Assembly (NCBI GenBank): GCA_016806645.1
Contig: JACSYO010000938.1
Span: forward strand, 517,001-581,000
Source of the DNA: Ophiodon elongatus
Taxonomy: Eukaryota > Chordata > Actinopteri > Perciformes > Hexagrammidae
Direction: 5' to 3'
Length of the DNA stretch: 64,000 nt
Positions within the stretch are counted from its first letter, which is position 1; each line of letters starts with the position of its first letter. Position numbers and translations under genes: made by a program. The notes beneath the pieces are model-generated. The model did no database searches. It saw only the letters and a program-made list of their open reading frames with translations, and was not told the origin of the DNA. Below, one piece after another: positions 24,150 to 35,182 of the stretch.

Positions 24150-24560
24150 CCCGTGACGACCCACCCAGGACCCTCTAACAGGGAAACAGACCAGAGCACA
24201 GCAGTCCAGGAGGGTGGGCTCTCAGGGCCACCGTAGATGTGACTTCTCTCATGTCACTCACGTGTCAGGCTGGATTCTCGTTTGCAGTGTGTCATGATTC
24301 TGTGGGATAGATTACCACACTCCGTCTACTCTGGCAGCACAGTGACTGGGCACCTAATGAGCACAAAATATGTATGCGAGCACATCTGCTCTCGGCGGCC
24401 CACTTGTCTTGGCTGGGGAGGCCGTTTAAAGTGGCTTCCAACCCTCGGGCAGAGCTGAAATATGCAGGAGGAACACACTGTAGGAAAATGAAGTGGAGAG
24501 CGAGTTCTAGATAGTTTCAGGGGTATTCTCTTACATAAATGAGGCGAGACGTATTGAGGC
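24150..24560. promoter_or_regulatory. Candidate cis-regulatory block
   Basis: Unique-looking, mixed-composition sequence without repeats ('gggcacctaatgagcac', 'gtttaaagtggcttcc'). Proposed only because its texture differs from the surrounding decayed repeats; conservation is untested. Confidence 0.22.
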
Positions 24561-24790
24561 TAAGCCATAACTTTCCCTTCTGAAAGTTGCAAGCAGTGAA
24601 CAATGCAGGGAGGGGGTAAATGTAATCTATTCTCAACGCACCCTCCACTGACTCCCTTTGCCCTGTTCTCCCTGTTTATCCTTTTCTGCTGAGTTTGGCA
24701 CGAAATGCAGATTTGTGCGAGCGTACCGTTGTTGAGGATGTGAGTGTGACGGTACTGTAGAGCAGCAAACAGACAGAGAGGTCTGGGTGG

Positions 24791-24852
24791 CCGATGGGCC
24801 GATGGGCCGATGGGCCGATGGGCCGATGGGCCGATGGGCCGATGGGCCGATG
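24791..24852. repeat. 8-bp tandem repeat (ccgatggg)n
   Basis: Nearly eight perfect copies of 'ccgatggg'. The HRPIGPSA-type repeat in the minus-strand frames comes from this array, so those frames are not genes. Confidence 0.96.
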
Positions 24853-25077
24853 CAGGGTCAGTTTCCATCCCATCCTGAGAGTCAGCGCTGATAGGCTCAT
24901 GAAGAGCTCCACTGCTGGTGCCACTTTTAAGAGCGCAGGCTTAAACTGTGTCAACAAAGTAAACAGACAATTTATTTCTTGCTTACAATTTTTTTTGATT
25001 CTGCTTTCTTTTCATAGGCAACCATCCAAACTTTAGTCTTTCCCCCTTTTGAGCTCCTTTTAATCTCTCTATAATCA

Positions 25078-25345
25078 ACTAAACACAGGACTTTCACCCA
25101 GGAGACCGCTCTACGTGACTCTTGTGAAACAAAGTAAACCTTATTAACAGCAATCTCACACATTTTGATCAAAGTAACGATCTCATCCATAACCTAACCA
25201 CAGATCTATGTTGAAATGTTTTCTTTTAAAGAGTGGAAACTGACAGGGCGTCCCTGAAACTCTCAAAACCGATGCTAGAGGGGAACATAGAGCGTCGTAG
25301 CGGGGGTGTTTGACCAGTTGGGAGTGAGATTGTGTTGCCATAACA
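25078..25345 (+). repeat. Family A repeat, copy 5
   Basis: Starts with 'aacacaggactttcaccc', 'aggagaccgctctacgtgac', and ends with 'gatgctagaggggaacatag' and 'gaccagttgggagtgagatt'. The central 'cctaacctaa/agtttattttgaa' modules are largely missing, so this is an internally deleted copy. Confidence 0.7.
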
Positions 25346-25834
25346 CAAGAGGGTCATGTTATAAGTATTGGTTACAAAGGTTTCACCTTCATTCCTGATA
25401 AATCGTGTGTTTTCAATCAGTTTGGTGAGTTCGGTCAAACGTACCACCTCAGAGCATGGAACAAAACATCCCACCCTACTGGAGCTGATAAACTTATCCA
25501 GAATGTCTTTTTCTTTTTTACATACAACCTCACATTCCATTGGCTCTATAGCTGTTACAGTAACACCATCTGAAGTTTGGATGTTTCTGAGGGATTGTAG
25601 TTAACTTTTCTCCTAGAGTTTTGTATTAAGTCTTGTACCTTTTAAACATACCTCGTCAACACAATGTCTTATTGTTTGTATTGATCATTCAACTGGGAGA
25701 CTTTCATGTTGGAAATATTTAATCTACCAATAGAGAAGCAGGAACTCAATCTGCTAAAAATGACGTTCCCAAACAACAAAACTGCAGTAGGAAATAAGTT
25801 TTCAAGGATACATATTTTGTCGTGGACTACGTTT
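25346..25834. other. Gene-free interval between two family A copies
   Basis: Contains overlapping short frames on both strands (for example 25226-25540 minus) with no recognisable product. Confidence 0.55.
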
Positions 25835-26100
25835 GCTGTGAACGTGTCACAAAAACAAATGAGTCCACATGAGTCCCTTTACAAGGAGGATGCTGTTTGT
25901 GTCCTGTGTGAACAAAGTGCTGTTGTTGCCTGAACATTACTAAGTAGTGGTTGTGTTAAATCATGATGTTTATTTTTTACTAAGCCTAACGACGTCATTT
26001 TGTTGCCTAAACCTAAGAAAGTAGTTTTGCAGCATTTCCGTTTCATTTTGTCCGTAACCACGATTTAAAAACCAAAGCATTTGGTCTGGAAGAAATCTGT
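25835..26100 (+). repeat. Family A repeat, copy 6 (degenerate)
   Basis: Recognisable by 'gtgtcctgtgtgaacaaag', 'catgatgtttattttttac', 'ttttgttgcctaaacctaag' and 'aaagtagttttgcagc'. The 3' modules are absent. Confidence 0.6.
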
Positions 26101-26309
26101 TTCCCTCCAAACATACTTGAGGGTGCAGTTTGGGTGCACGGGGAAGTAGTTTTGTAGGCGACAGGGCTGCATGAGGAAGAGATGAGCGGGAACATTTACT
26201 TCATTGTGTACTCCAGCACCTTGCACGTGTTTTCTAATGTGTGAGCAGCATTGTGTGTGATTTAAAAAATAAATAAAAAAAAATATGCTGTGAAAGTACG
26301 AGCTGCAGA

Positions 26310-26900
26310 CATTAGGTGCTCTTACAGACTGTTTTGTGCCGCTGTGGCACTTGGCTGGAAAAAAAACACATTAGCACCGAGAGAGAGCGAGTGGGATGAG
26401 GTGAAAACACAGGGACAAGACTGAACTCTGACTAATTGCCATTTTTCCCGTGCGTCCTTGGAAGAGAGCGGCAGGCAACTGGTGGGTTTTTGTTTGAAAA
26501 CACAGTGCCAAGAAGCAAAGCGAAGACAGTGGAAGCAGTGAGGTCTGCCAACGGCTGGCTGCATCGTATCTTTAATGAAAGCTTTAGTTCCAATCAGCGA
26601 GGCTCTGCTTGTGCCAGCTAAATTATTTCCCCTCTATTAGCAGACCAGCAGTCTGCCGCTAACTTAGATGTACATGCCAGAAAGCTCTTTTATTGCTCAT
26701 CTGTGAAATAAACAGAATGATGCAAAGACGCCTAAACCGCTCTTTCATTTGCTCATTCCACTCAGCGAAGGGGATAAATAGCTTTTATTGTATCATAATT
26801 TACATGAAATCAGAGTTAGGAAAGTTTAATTATCCTCCTGCATGAATGATGCCGACTTCCTGGTGAACAGGGCGAAACACAGGGATGTTTGTAAAGCGTC
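26310..26900. promoter_or_regulatory. Candidate conserved enhancer-like block
   Basis: This long repeat-free stretch has balanced composition and many homeobox/bHLH-like cores ('gactaattgccatttttccc', 'ctttaatgaaagctttag', 'gctaaattatttcccctc', 'gtttaattatcctcctgc'). Of all gene-free intervals here it looks most like an ancient vertebrate conserved non-coding element. That is my reading of its texture, not an alignment result. Confidence 0.3.
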
Positions 26901-27514
26901 GTTGATTAGCTTATTATCTATGCCCACTATGTAAGTTACCATGAGCACCCACCAGTTAACACGCTGAGCGACTGCAACACCTCACTGACAAGTTATGAGC
27001 ATGTTTCTATGTGTACATACAATATGTCTGCTAACATACTTTAGAGTGACATTATTTCTGAACTAGGAAGGCTTAACTCTCAAGTTAAAATGGTGTTGCT
27101 GGGCGGCCCAGTGAAGATCATTAATGTATAATCTCTCTATAGCGGCCTCTCCTCGGGTCATGATAGAGCACACATCAACAGCAGGACTTCCTCTGAAGCT
27201 GAACACAATCAGGACGAGTCAAGGAGCATCAACATGTTGGGGACACGTCTGCATAGTCACAGTGCAGCGAGGAGAGGAGCGCATGAATTCATTGTTTATG
27301 GGAGTGTACAAACTGCAACGATTCTGGGAGAATGTGGTTGACGGAATAAACCTCATAATTGGAAGGAAAATTCCTTTACGTGTCAAGCTTTGTGTCCTGG
27401 GAATACACCCAGAAGACTTGTAACTCTGCAGCACTCACTTTTACAAGGCAGAAGGATAATTCCACTATTGTGGGAGAACATGGATATACCTTTGATTTGA
27501 AAGCAGATAGTGGC
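26901..27514. other. Gene-free DNA, probably old repeat
   Basis: No gene. The sequence from about 27100 to 27350 ('ctctatagcggcctctcctc', 'gtgcagcgaggagaggagc') looks like decayed dispersed repeat. The 99-codon + frame there has no domain. Confidence 0.5.
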
Positions 27515-27775
27515 GACATGGTTGTGGTTAGCAGCGTTGCCTCGCAGCGAGAGGGGCTGTGTTCGATTCCCGGGCTGGACGGCCCCTTCTGTGTGAAGTT
27601 GGCATGTTCTCCCCTTGTCAACGGGTTCTCTGGCTTCCTCCAACCGTCCAAAGACATGCAGCTTGATTGATGACTCCAGATTGCCCGTAGGTGTGAATGG
27701 TTGTGTGATAGTCTGGTGACCAGTCCTGGCTGAACCCTGCCTTCACCCAACGTCAGCTGGCATGGCCTCCAAACT
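27515..27775 (+). mobile_element. V-SINE-like retroposon, plus strand
   Basis: The tRNA-like head has A box 'tggttagcagcg' (27525-27536) and B box 'gttcgattccc' (27561-27571). The conserved central domain typical of vertebrate V-SINEs follows: 'ttctgtgtgaagttggcatg', 'ttctctggcttcctcc', 'gtccaaagacatgcagc'. After it come 'ttgcccgtaggtgtgaatgg' and a truncated 3' region ending near 'cgtcagctggcatggcctcc'. The overlapping 86-124-codon frames on both strands belong to the SINE and are not genes. Confidence 0.8.
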
Positions 27776-28756
27776 GCTGGGGTTTTGTTTGATTGTTCGT
27801 GTTCATGCTTACTGTCTCAAAATCAATGAAGAAAAAGACTTAGCTATATTGATAAAGCAGTTTGACATAATGTATCATATAATTGTATATAATACTCACA
27901 CTTTGTAAAGTTAACTTGCAAATGGATTTTAGTGAAACTATTGGGGTGGGAGTTGCATTTTCATTCCGTTCTTCAATGTGTACATTAAGGTCTATTGTTT
28001 TCTGAGAGAGAAACCTGTGTGGAAGCTCTTATGAATATTATATTTAAGCGCTCAGTGTCTCTGACTCGTGGAAGAACATATGATAAAGAGTCTGTGTTGA
28101 GATCATCTTAGACCAGAAGTTTTCAACTGCAGGGCGGTGTCTTAATATACGCTCTTTACGTGCACAGAGTCTTTTCATAATATGCAACAAAAACACAACG
28201 TGCGACTGTGTCGGACCCCGAGGGGATCCCGAGGGGCCCGGGCTGAGCTGTGTCATTTGATGTTTTGGCTCTATTCATTCGCCGGCCCCGTCAGAGAGCC
28301 TGAGGGGAAATAACACAGAGTTAAATGTATTTTAAAAAGCAAAAAAAAAGATTTGGGCCTTTTGAGAAACATTTGGGGCTGGAGCCCCAGAAGCCCCGGC
28401 CCCCCAGTCCGCCCCTGATGGTGCCAATTAGAATCGTGAATATAGAGAGGCTGAAAAAACATTCCTTAAATTGTAGCCCACGGCTAGCTAACTCCACGAT
28501 GGCAACATTATACTCGATTATTCGCAAAATTGAAGTAAGTCAACAATTAAAAAGGTGACGGGTGACGGGTGGTGTTGATACTCTGGGACCTGGACTGAAC
28601 GCATGTCTCGTATCTGGCAGGACTACAGTCGTTATATTGAAGGTCCTACACAGTGTAAACATTCACTGGTCTGATGTCATCCACTCCTCTGCTGCGCGGC
28701 CTTGTGGGTCTGCAGACAGTTAATAGTGGCAGCGGCAGCAGCTCATATGTCTCGGG

Positions 28757-28762
<6 letters not shown>
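27776..28762. other. Gene-free DNA
   Basis: No gene. The 28365-28425 stretch ('ggggctggagccccagaag', 'ccccccagtccgcccctg') resembles the end of a dispersed fish repeat, and a related phrase occurs inverted near 56880-56945. Short frames overlap it on both strands. Confidence 0.55.

Positions 28763-28821
<59 letters not shown>
28763..28821. repeat. (AT)n microsatellite
   Basis: Perfect alternating AT run of about 29 units. Confidence 0.96.
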
Positions 28822-28824
<3 letters not shown>

Positions 28825-28938
28825 GTGTTGGAGTCGGTCACAGAGTGGGAGAGAGACAAAGGCACAGAGCACAGGAGGAGGCTCATCAGTCTCCATTTGT
28901 TCAGCTGCTCACTCACATGAAGGAGTGACTCAGATAAG

Positions 28939-28970
28939 ACACACACACAGACACACACACACACACACAC
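28939..28970. repeat. (AC)n microsatellite
   Basis: Short dinucleotide run with one G interruption. Confidence 0.9.
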
Positions 28971-29470
28971 TACAGGGATGTGTCATTAATTTCAGCAACA
29001 TGTAAAAGTATAAAAATAAAACAATACATTCAAAAAACATTAAGAACAATTCAAACGTATTTATATAATAACTTCATTTAATATCATTCTGAATCCTATT
29101 GTTGTCTGTTTCCTAACATTCTATTCATATAAAGGTTAAATATTAAAATTAATTTCCCCACCCTTCCTGTATTGTGTCTATGAATGATAACCAACATTTA
29201 TCTTTGCATTCTTATCAAATAGAAAGATAAAAAAAACATTATTTGCTCTATTAATGGCTTAAAACCTATCTAAGCAAAAATCACAAAAAAGTTATACGAC
29301 TAATAAAGTCTAAATAAAAGAGTAAGAAACTTGTATATTTGTTAAATTTTTCTCTCACTCTCTATTTTTTCACCTTTTTCAATAGTTTTATTTTTATTTA
29401 GGTTGAATTAAATCTGAATGGAAAAGATCACTGGAACAATTTGCCGCCAGAGAACGTTCCAGCGATAACC
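28971..29470. other. Gene-free AT-rich DNA
   Basis: Very A/T-rich; no gene or element recognised. Confidence 0.65.
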
Positions 29471-29519
29471 TGGGCGGAGGGGGGCGGAGGGGGAGCTGGG
29501 GGGGGGGGCGGGGGGGGGC
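29471..29519 (+). repeat. G-rich homopurine tract
   Basis: Successive G-runs of 3-9 (for example 'gggggaggcgg'-like runs, ending 'gggggggggcggggggggg') could fold as G-quadruplex on the + strand. The 73-codon Gly-rich frame across it is a by-product. Confidence 0.8.
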
Positions 29520-29748
29520 AGATTACGGTGCGTCAAACAGGACAAAGCTGCTGTGTGATTGATGACAGCTCATCGCTCAGTGCTGCTGTCAGAGTGGGAG
29601 CAGCTCTGTTGGTGAGGGCCGCGCGGGGCCCCCTGACTTATGGCCACCATCTCTCGCTTTAATGGCTCCATATTGTTTTAGTGGTGTATATATTTGCTTA
29701 GGAAGGTTTATACTGGCTTCTCCATTTAATATACGGAAGTGTGTGTGT

Positions 29749-29801
29749 TGGGAGGGGGGGGGGGGGCGGGCTTGGGGCAGGTGGGGGGTTAGGGAGGGGG
29801 T
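29749..29801 (+). repeat. Second G-rich tract
   Basis: Runs of G up to about 12, separated by short spacers ('gggcttggggcaggtggggg'), about 230 bp after the first tract and on the same strand. Confidence 0.8.
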
Positions 29802-30000
29802 GCACTGACCTGGAGGCTGCCGCAGAGCCTTGCCAACACGAACTGACTCACTTCTTGGAATCTTTCAATTCACCCTAATAAATCAGAGCAGAGAGCAGAG
29901 GCCAGCCAATCTACTGAAACACTACACCGTGTTTGTGATTGTAAATATGGGTGCATTCTTATTTGGTAATTTCACAATGCATACAGCATGCAGCTGCGGA

Positions 30001-30033
30001 TGTGTGTGCGTGTCTGTGTGTGTGTGTGTGTGT

Positions 30034-30073
<40 letters not shown>
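30001..30073. repeat. (TG)n microsatellite
   Basis: Imperfect TG run of about 36 units with C interruptions, which give matching shadow frames on both strands. Confidence 0.95.
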
Positions 30074-30074
<1 letters not shown>

Positions 30075-33000
30075 GATTTTTCTAAGTGAGAGCAGCCTTG
30101 CTGTAGCTTTATGGTTTGATTTAATATTATCTGGGTCTGCTGCCAGAAAGCTGCAGTAAAGGTTTACTAGCATGTTTTGACTCCTATTCCCGTTTACTCC
30201 CCTCGTACACTGCATCAGGCAGCTGGTGTTCAAGTCCACAAGCACCAGCAGCCTGGGTCAGAAGTAATACCTGCACAGAATGTCCATGGCATTTCAATGA
30301 CTAACACGGGGACAAGAGAGCAGTGATGCAAAGCTAATCACAGATCAGAAGTCATCCAATTGTTGACAAAATGCAGGTTTACTTCTTATTGTCATGGTTT
30401 TGACCATCAGTTATGATAACATTGGAATCATTATGGTAATTGCTCAGATCTAGGAATGAAGTCCGACAGAGCAAGGAACATAAAGTTAGTCCTCTGACAA
30501 AAAAAACAAATACACTGTTTGAAATTTCCTGAGAAAACAATGCACATGAGTGTCACTGTCGACAAGACATGAGGACATGAGGACTTGAGGCTCCTCCCAT
30601 TTCTCCATTCTGTGCCTCCTCTCTTTGATAATCTGGCTCGGGACCCGGAAATTGATATGAGCACCTCATCTTGAAGGTTTTTCTTCACAAGTATTATTAA
30701 TATTAAAACATTTGTAAAATTTGATTCCACTGGTGTCTGAGTAGGATTAAGTCTGACTCGTGTGATTCAAACATTTCGTGTAACTCTAAAGCGAGTGTGA
30801 GGTCCACGAGTCAACATTCGTTCATATTCCTGTCTTTATCTGACAAAATATTCCGCTTCAATCCATATTTGTTGGTGTTTAGCCTTTCAAAAACAACAAA
30901 CACACAAAGGGAGGCATGCACTGATGAGTTATATTCATTACAAAAATGTATATTCATTAAAGAAAGTTGATTTGACAAAAAAAAAAAGACTAACTCATTT
31001 AAAGAATCACGTTATTCTAGTTTTATTTGACTCTTGGATAATCGTGCATCTTGGTTCAGCATGTCATTACACAGTGGGAACTGTTTCTTGTGTTTTAAAG
31101 TGTTTTCGTGTTTTAAAAAAATAGTATTGTATTTTTAGGGTGAGGTTGTCATAAAATATGAGCAGACATTCAAACCTTTATTTGAAAACCACAACGGAAG
31201 CTTCCAATGTAAAAAAAAAAAATGATAATCTGAAGAGCCGTGCTGCGTTGAGCTTTTTGCATCAAAGAATGTCGATCTCAGATTTCTGAAGGCTGGCCGT
31301 TTATTACATTTTTTTTCTTTGTACTGTTTTTGAATGAGGGAAACATCTTCAGCACCAAGGACAGTGCCAACGCTAATTTACTGTTATTACCTGTATTTAC
31401 TGTGATACCGTGGGATCCTGCAATGAGTTTGTGTGTTTAAAACTTTTGTTGCAGTGATGCTTTGACGTTGCTTTAGAGCCATTACGCTCTAGTGCTGTTT
31501 ATTATCTCCACGCAAGTTTCCAATTTAACTATAAAGAAATGAATTCCAAACATCTGTCAGTTGTTTGTTTTACAATAGTTTTGTGCATGAGTGTAACCTG
31601 TCCCCTGCAACCCGTTGAGATCTAAGAAGCCAACAAAAGGAGGAGATACACAAGCAGTCGGAGTGTTTTTAATTCTTGATTAACGGATAAATGATGTTAA
31701 TTAAGATTACTGAAGACACTTTACCCAAAGGTAAAACTTGGTTTATGTTGGAAATAATCCCTCATCACTTTGGAAATCTGCAAATTCACACATTCAACTA
31801 CAGGAGAGACAGACAGAGTTTAGTTTGACTAACCTGGAGGTTTGTTTCCAACCTGTTTGATGTCTCCTGACCAGTTACCCTTCCTCTCAGCCGTGTTGCC
31901 ACATTGACTAAACCTGGTGGTGTTATCACTACTAATAGGAATGATTGCCAAAACATCCTCTGATTTTGTAAGTGTTCCAAAAACGTAATAAATCTCCTCT
32001 CAACACACTTTGAAACTCAAACGTTCATTTTCCCCAGCATCTAGTACTGATAAGAGAATAATGATCCGTACAGAAGCTGCTTTATCAGACCAAAGCTCAA
32101 GTGTTGTTGCTGCTACAGGCCCAATAAAGAGCACTGTGGAATTTTAAGAAACTGTCATGCACATTTAAAAACCTGCCCGGACATGGACTGAAACAGGGTC
32201 AGCAGTGAGTGAGTCCCAGGGGAACGGTCCTTAGAAGCACTCCCAGCATGGCCGACTGAGCTGAAACTCTTAAGTTTTGACTTTGCTTTTGTCAAGTTTC
32301 TCCAATTTTCTATTTGTAATGGACTTAAAACCTTTCACTGTAACTTGAAGCAGACAGCTGAAGGCTAGGGTTTCATGTTTTGGCTGGAGGCGGTGGGGGA
32401 GCTGGTCTCCGGCCTGGAAGCTACAAATTCCAAGTTACAAGCGGCTGTCAGTCGTGTCCAGGTTCAGTAAAAGTCTGGAGAGCACTGTGGAAACCTGCAG
32501 GGAAATACGCCACCGCCGAAGCAAAGTGCTCCTCTTAATGACAGCTGGGAGTCTGTGGCTGTACAGAAGAGGTGTGTGTTTGTGTGTAAGTAAACCACTG
32601 TGCACCAACAGAATGATGTATAGGTGTCATTGTCAGAAGGCCTCTCCCATTAACCAAGCCTTCATGGCTATATAACCTTGAGAAGGAGCTCAAACTGTGT
32701 GGAGAGAGTCCAGGATTGTGGTTACAGTGTTTGATAGATACAGCATTTGATATGAGTCACGTCTGCGTAATCCATAAAACATCCAGAGTGTAATATATAC
32801 TGTTATTCCATAAAAGTTGTTTCCTCTTTGGAAGCTCCTTCTTTGAGCTCTCCTACAGGCTGAGGAATCAGTGAGTTGTGGTGGACTGCAGTCAGGAATG
32901 CACCAGCTAGCTTTACTCAGTAAACAACACAATAATCCGTCTTTCCCAAAGACCGGGCACACTCTATAACAGTCTGCATGTGCAATGAAGTCAGAGCGCT

Positions 33001-33480
33001 GTAACGTATGTGTGGAGCTGCCGGCAGGTTGTGTGGGTATTCTTTTCCCATGCTGTTTGCTTTAGAGTGGGTAATGTGGTCGTCAATCTCAGGGCCAGGG
33101 CAAAAACAAGTGTGAGCCAACAATGAATTATTTTTAAGAACTTCCTGGGCAGCAGGGACTGCAGACTCAGAAAAAAACCCAACACATTCTTTTGAATATG
33201 AATCATTTTTTATTTCATGCTTTTTCCCAGTCATTTCATGGGGCACAAGTTAAGTCTTACAATGGGCAGATTCAACCACAGAGCATGAATGTTTTGAGAT
33301 GACAGTTTGTACTTGTAGTTAGAAAGGAGGCTCTCTGAACAGGTAGAGTTCTGAATCACAGGCTTTCACTCACAATACACTTATCTAACCACTAGCTGAA
33401 CTCTGTTACTAACTGAGAGTATCATTTGGAAGAATTATATAAAGCATGTTACAATATAGACAATCCTCTACCAACACAAA
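30074..33480. other. Gene-free intergenic DNA
   Basis: No gene. AT-rich with A-runs near 31210. Short frames (for example 32690-32962 and 32917-33246 on minus) overlap each other and have no recognisable domains. Confidence 0.6.
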
Positions 33481-33526
33481 ATGTGTTGAGTTTGGGAATG
33501 AGAACGTGTTGCAATGACTGGACACA
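33481..33526 (+). repeat. Family A repeat, 3'-end fragment
   Basis: 'gttgagtttgggaatgagaa' followed by 'cgtgttgcaatgac' matches the terminal module seen at 25315-25340 and 42775-42800. Only this short end is present. Confidence 0.4.
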
Positions 33527-34924
33527 AAGTTAACAAAACACATCGTGTCATTCTCAACATTAGCAATGCAGTGAGTCTGTAGTCTGCCCTGGATGGTCTA
33601 CCAACAGAATGGTAAATTAAGCGGTAATATATCAACCCAATAAATAACAGCATTACATACATGAATCTCGAGTTGCATCATGGCAGGGCCGTAACCAGAC
33701 CAACTTCATCAACCAGGTCCAGCTGAGTACGAGTCAAGACCAAGTCGAAAGGCCTTCGAGACCAATAGTCTTTTCAATGTTAATGTAGTGATAAAGGTTA
33801 GGGAGTCAGGATGGACAGAAATAATCTATCTGCAAACAACATTGATCTATTTTCTAACATCAGCCTAATCAATGTATAGAATTTATGTTTGAGGACCATC
33901 ACAGTTCAAACAGTAGCATAAACAGCAAGTCTGTATGCACTGTATATTTATGAAACTATGATAATCTGGTCACATCACGTGTCCAGGACCTCCATTCCCT
34001 CTCCCTCTCCTTGAATTCTGTCACTCATGGAACATACAGTAACTACTACTTCTACATTTTTTGCCATGGCAGCCCAAATTGTGTTTGGTTATATGAGTTG
34101 TATTGTGATCGGACGTGAGTACTACAGTACAGCCCTACATTGTGGGTAATGTTGGCACAACTTCCCCTGCCTCCAAGGTGCATGGAAAAGGGAAAACTTC
34201 TGAAGAGAAAACATCTCCATACTTGTAGTATAGAAGCACTTTATTGTTTGGGCTTGTCTATCTGATGTGGCATACTTTTAGAAAATGCTTTCATTTAAAA
34301 CCTTTTAATAACGTGCTGAAGGAGTAGGGGGACAACTATATACATCATAAAAATATACGTAATAAGAAATACATCATAAAATATCATCATAAGAGAACCA
34401 ATACTGAACCACATCAGTGAGAGATATTGAAGAAACACTATAAAAACTAATTAATTGAGAACTCCTCCTTCATGCCCTCTGGATATAAACTTGAAATTAA
34501 AAATCCAAAATGCTTCTCTCTTTTCCCTGAGAAATTTGACATTACCACCTCTTTGGCTGGACTTTATCACCTCTAGACCCATAAAAATATAGATGAAATG
34601 TGGTGTTGCTTATCATTAAAATGTCTGGTTGACTGGTTACATAATTTCTCTTGATGGATCTCTTATATTCAGTGATACGCTCTTTAAGGAAACAGGATGT
34701 TCACTTTGTCAGCAGCTTAAATGACAACAGACCAATTTCTCTTAATAGACCTGTATTTCTCTGAGCCGAAACTCTCACAAGATGGTAGCGGTTAGGCGTT
34801 GGCTTCGAATAGTTAACATTGGGGATTGGCAGTAAACGGTTGAGGTCAGCCATTAATCTCAAATGATTAGGATTAGACAATGAGCTAGGATGGTTTAGGT
34901 TAGATATTGACCTTCACCATTGAT
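33527..34924. other. Gene-free intergenic DNA
   Basis: No gene. The 33705-33775 segment ('gtacgagtcaagaccaagtc') looks like a fragment of a common fish repeat. Confidence 0.6.
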
Positions 34925-35182
34925 GGGTCGACTGCTCAGTGGTTGAGCTGGTCGTCCTTCAATCAGAGGATTGGCGGTTCGATCCCCAGCTCCACTAGTC
35001 CAAGTCGATGTGTCCTTGGGCAAGACACTTAACCCCAAATTGCTCCCGTAGGCTTTGCTGGCGGTGTATGGATGAGTATGAATTGTTAGATAGTCCTGAT
35101 GGGTATGGTAGCATCAGTGTATGAATGGGTGAATGATGTTGTGGTTGTAGGAAAAGATTAATACAAGTACTTATCCATTTAC
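34925..35182 (+). mobile_element. tRNA-derived SINE, plus strand
   Basis: A box 'ctgctcagtgg' (34932-34942) and B box 'ggttcgatccc' (34976-34986) form a clear split RNA polymerase III promoter. The body has 'tgtccttgggcaagacactt', 'aaccccaaattgctcccg' and 'tatgaatgggtgaatgatg', and ends in 'tacaagtacttatccattta'. This is the most complete of three copies of the same SINE family in the window. Confidence 0.82.

Noticed and set aside
24560..24957. Minus frames with HRPIGPSA repeats
   Set aside because: Product of the 8-bp tandem repeat at 24791-24852.
27525..27571. Possible functional tRNA gene (A and B boxes)
   Set aside because: No acceptor stem pairing or anticodon loop follows; the boxes continue into V-SINE central domain.
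27359..27750. Overlapping 86-124-codon frames on both strands
   Set aside because: They coincide with a V-SINE-like copy with clear pol III boxes; non-coding retroposon.
28763..28821. AT-rich replication origin or matrix attachment site
   Set aside because: A pure (AT)n microsatellite; nothing beyond composition supports an origin.
34932..34986. Possible functional tRNA gene
   Set aside because: The A/B boxes belong to a SINE whose body and 3' end are shared with two other copies in the window.
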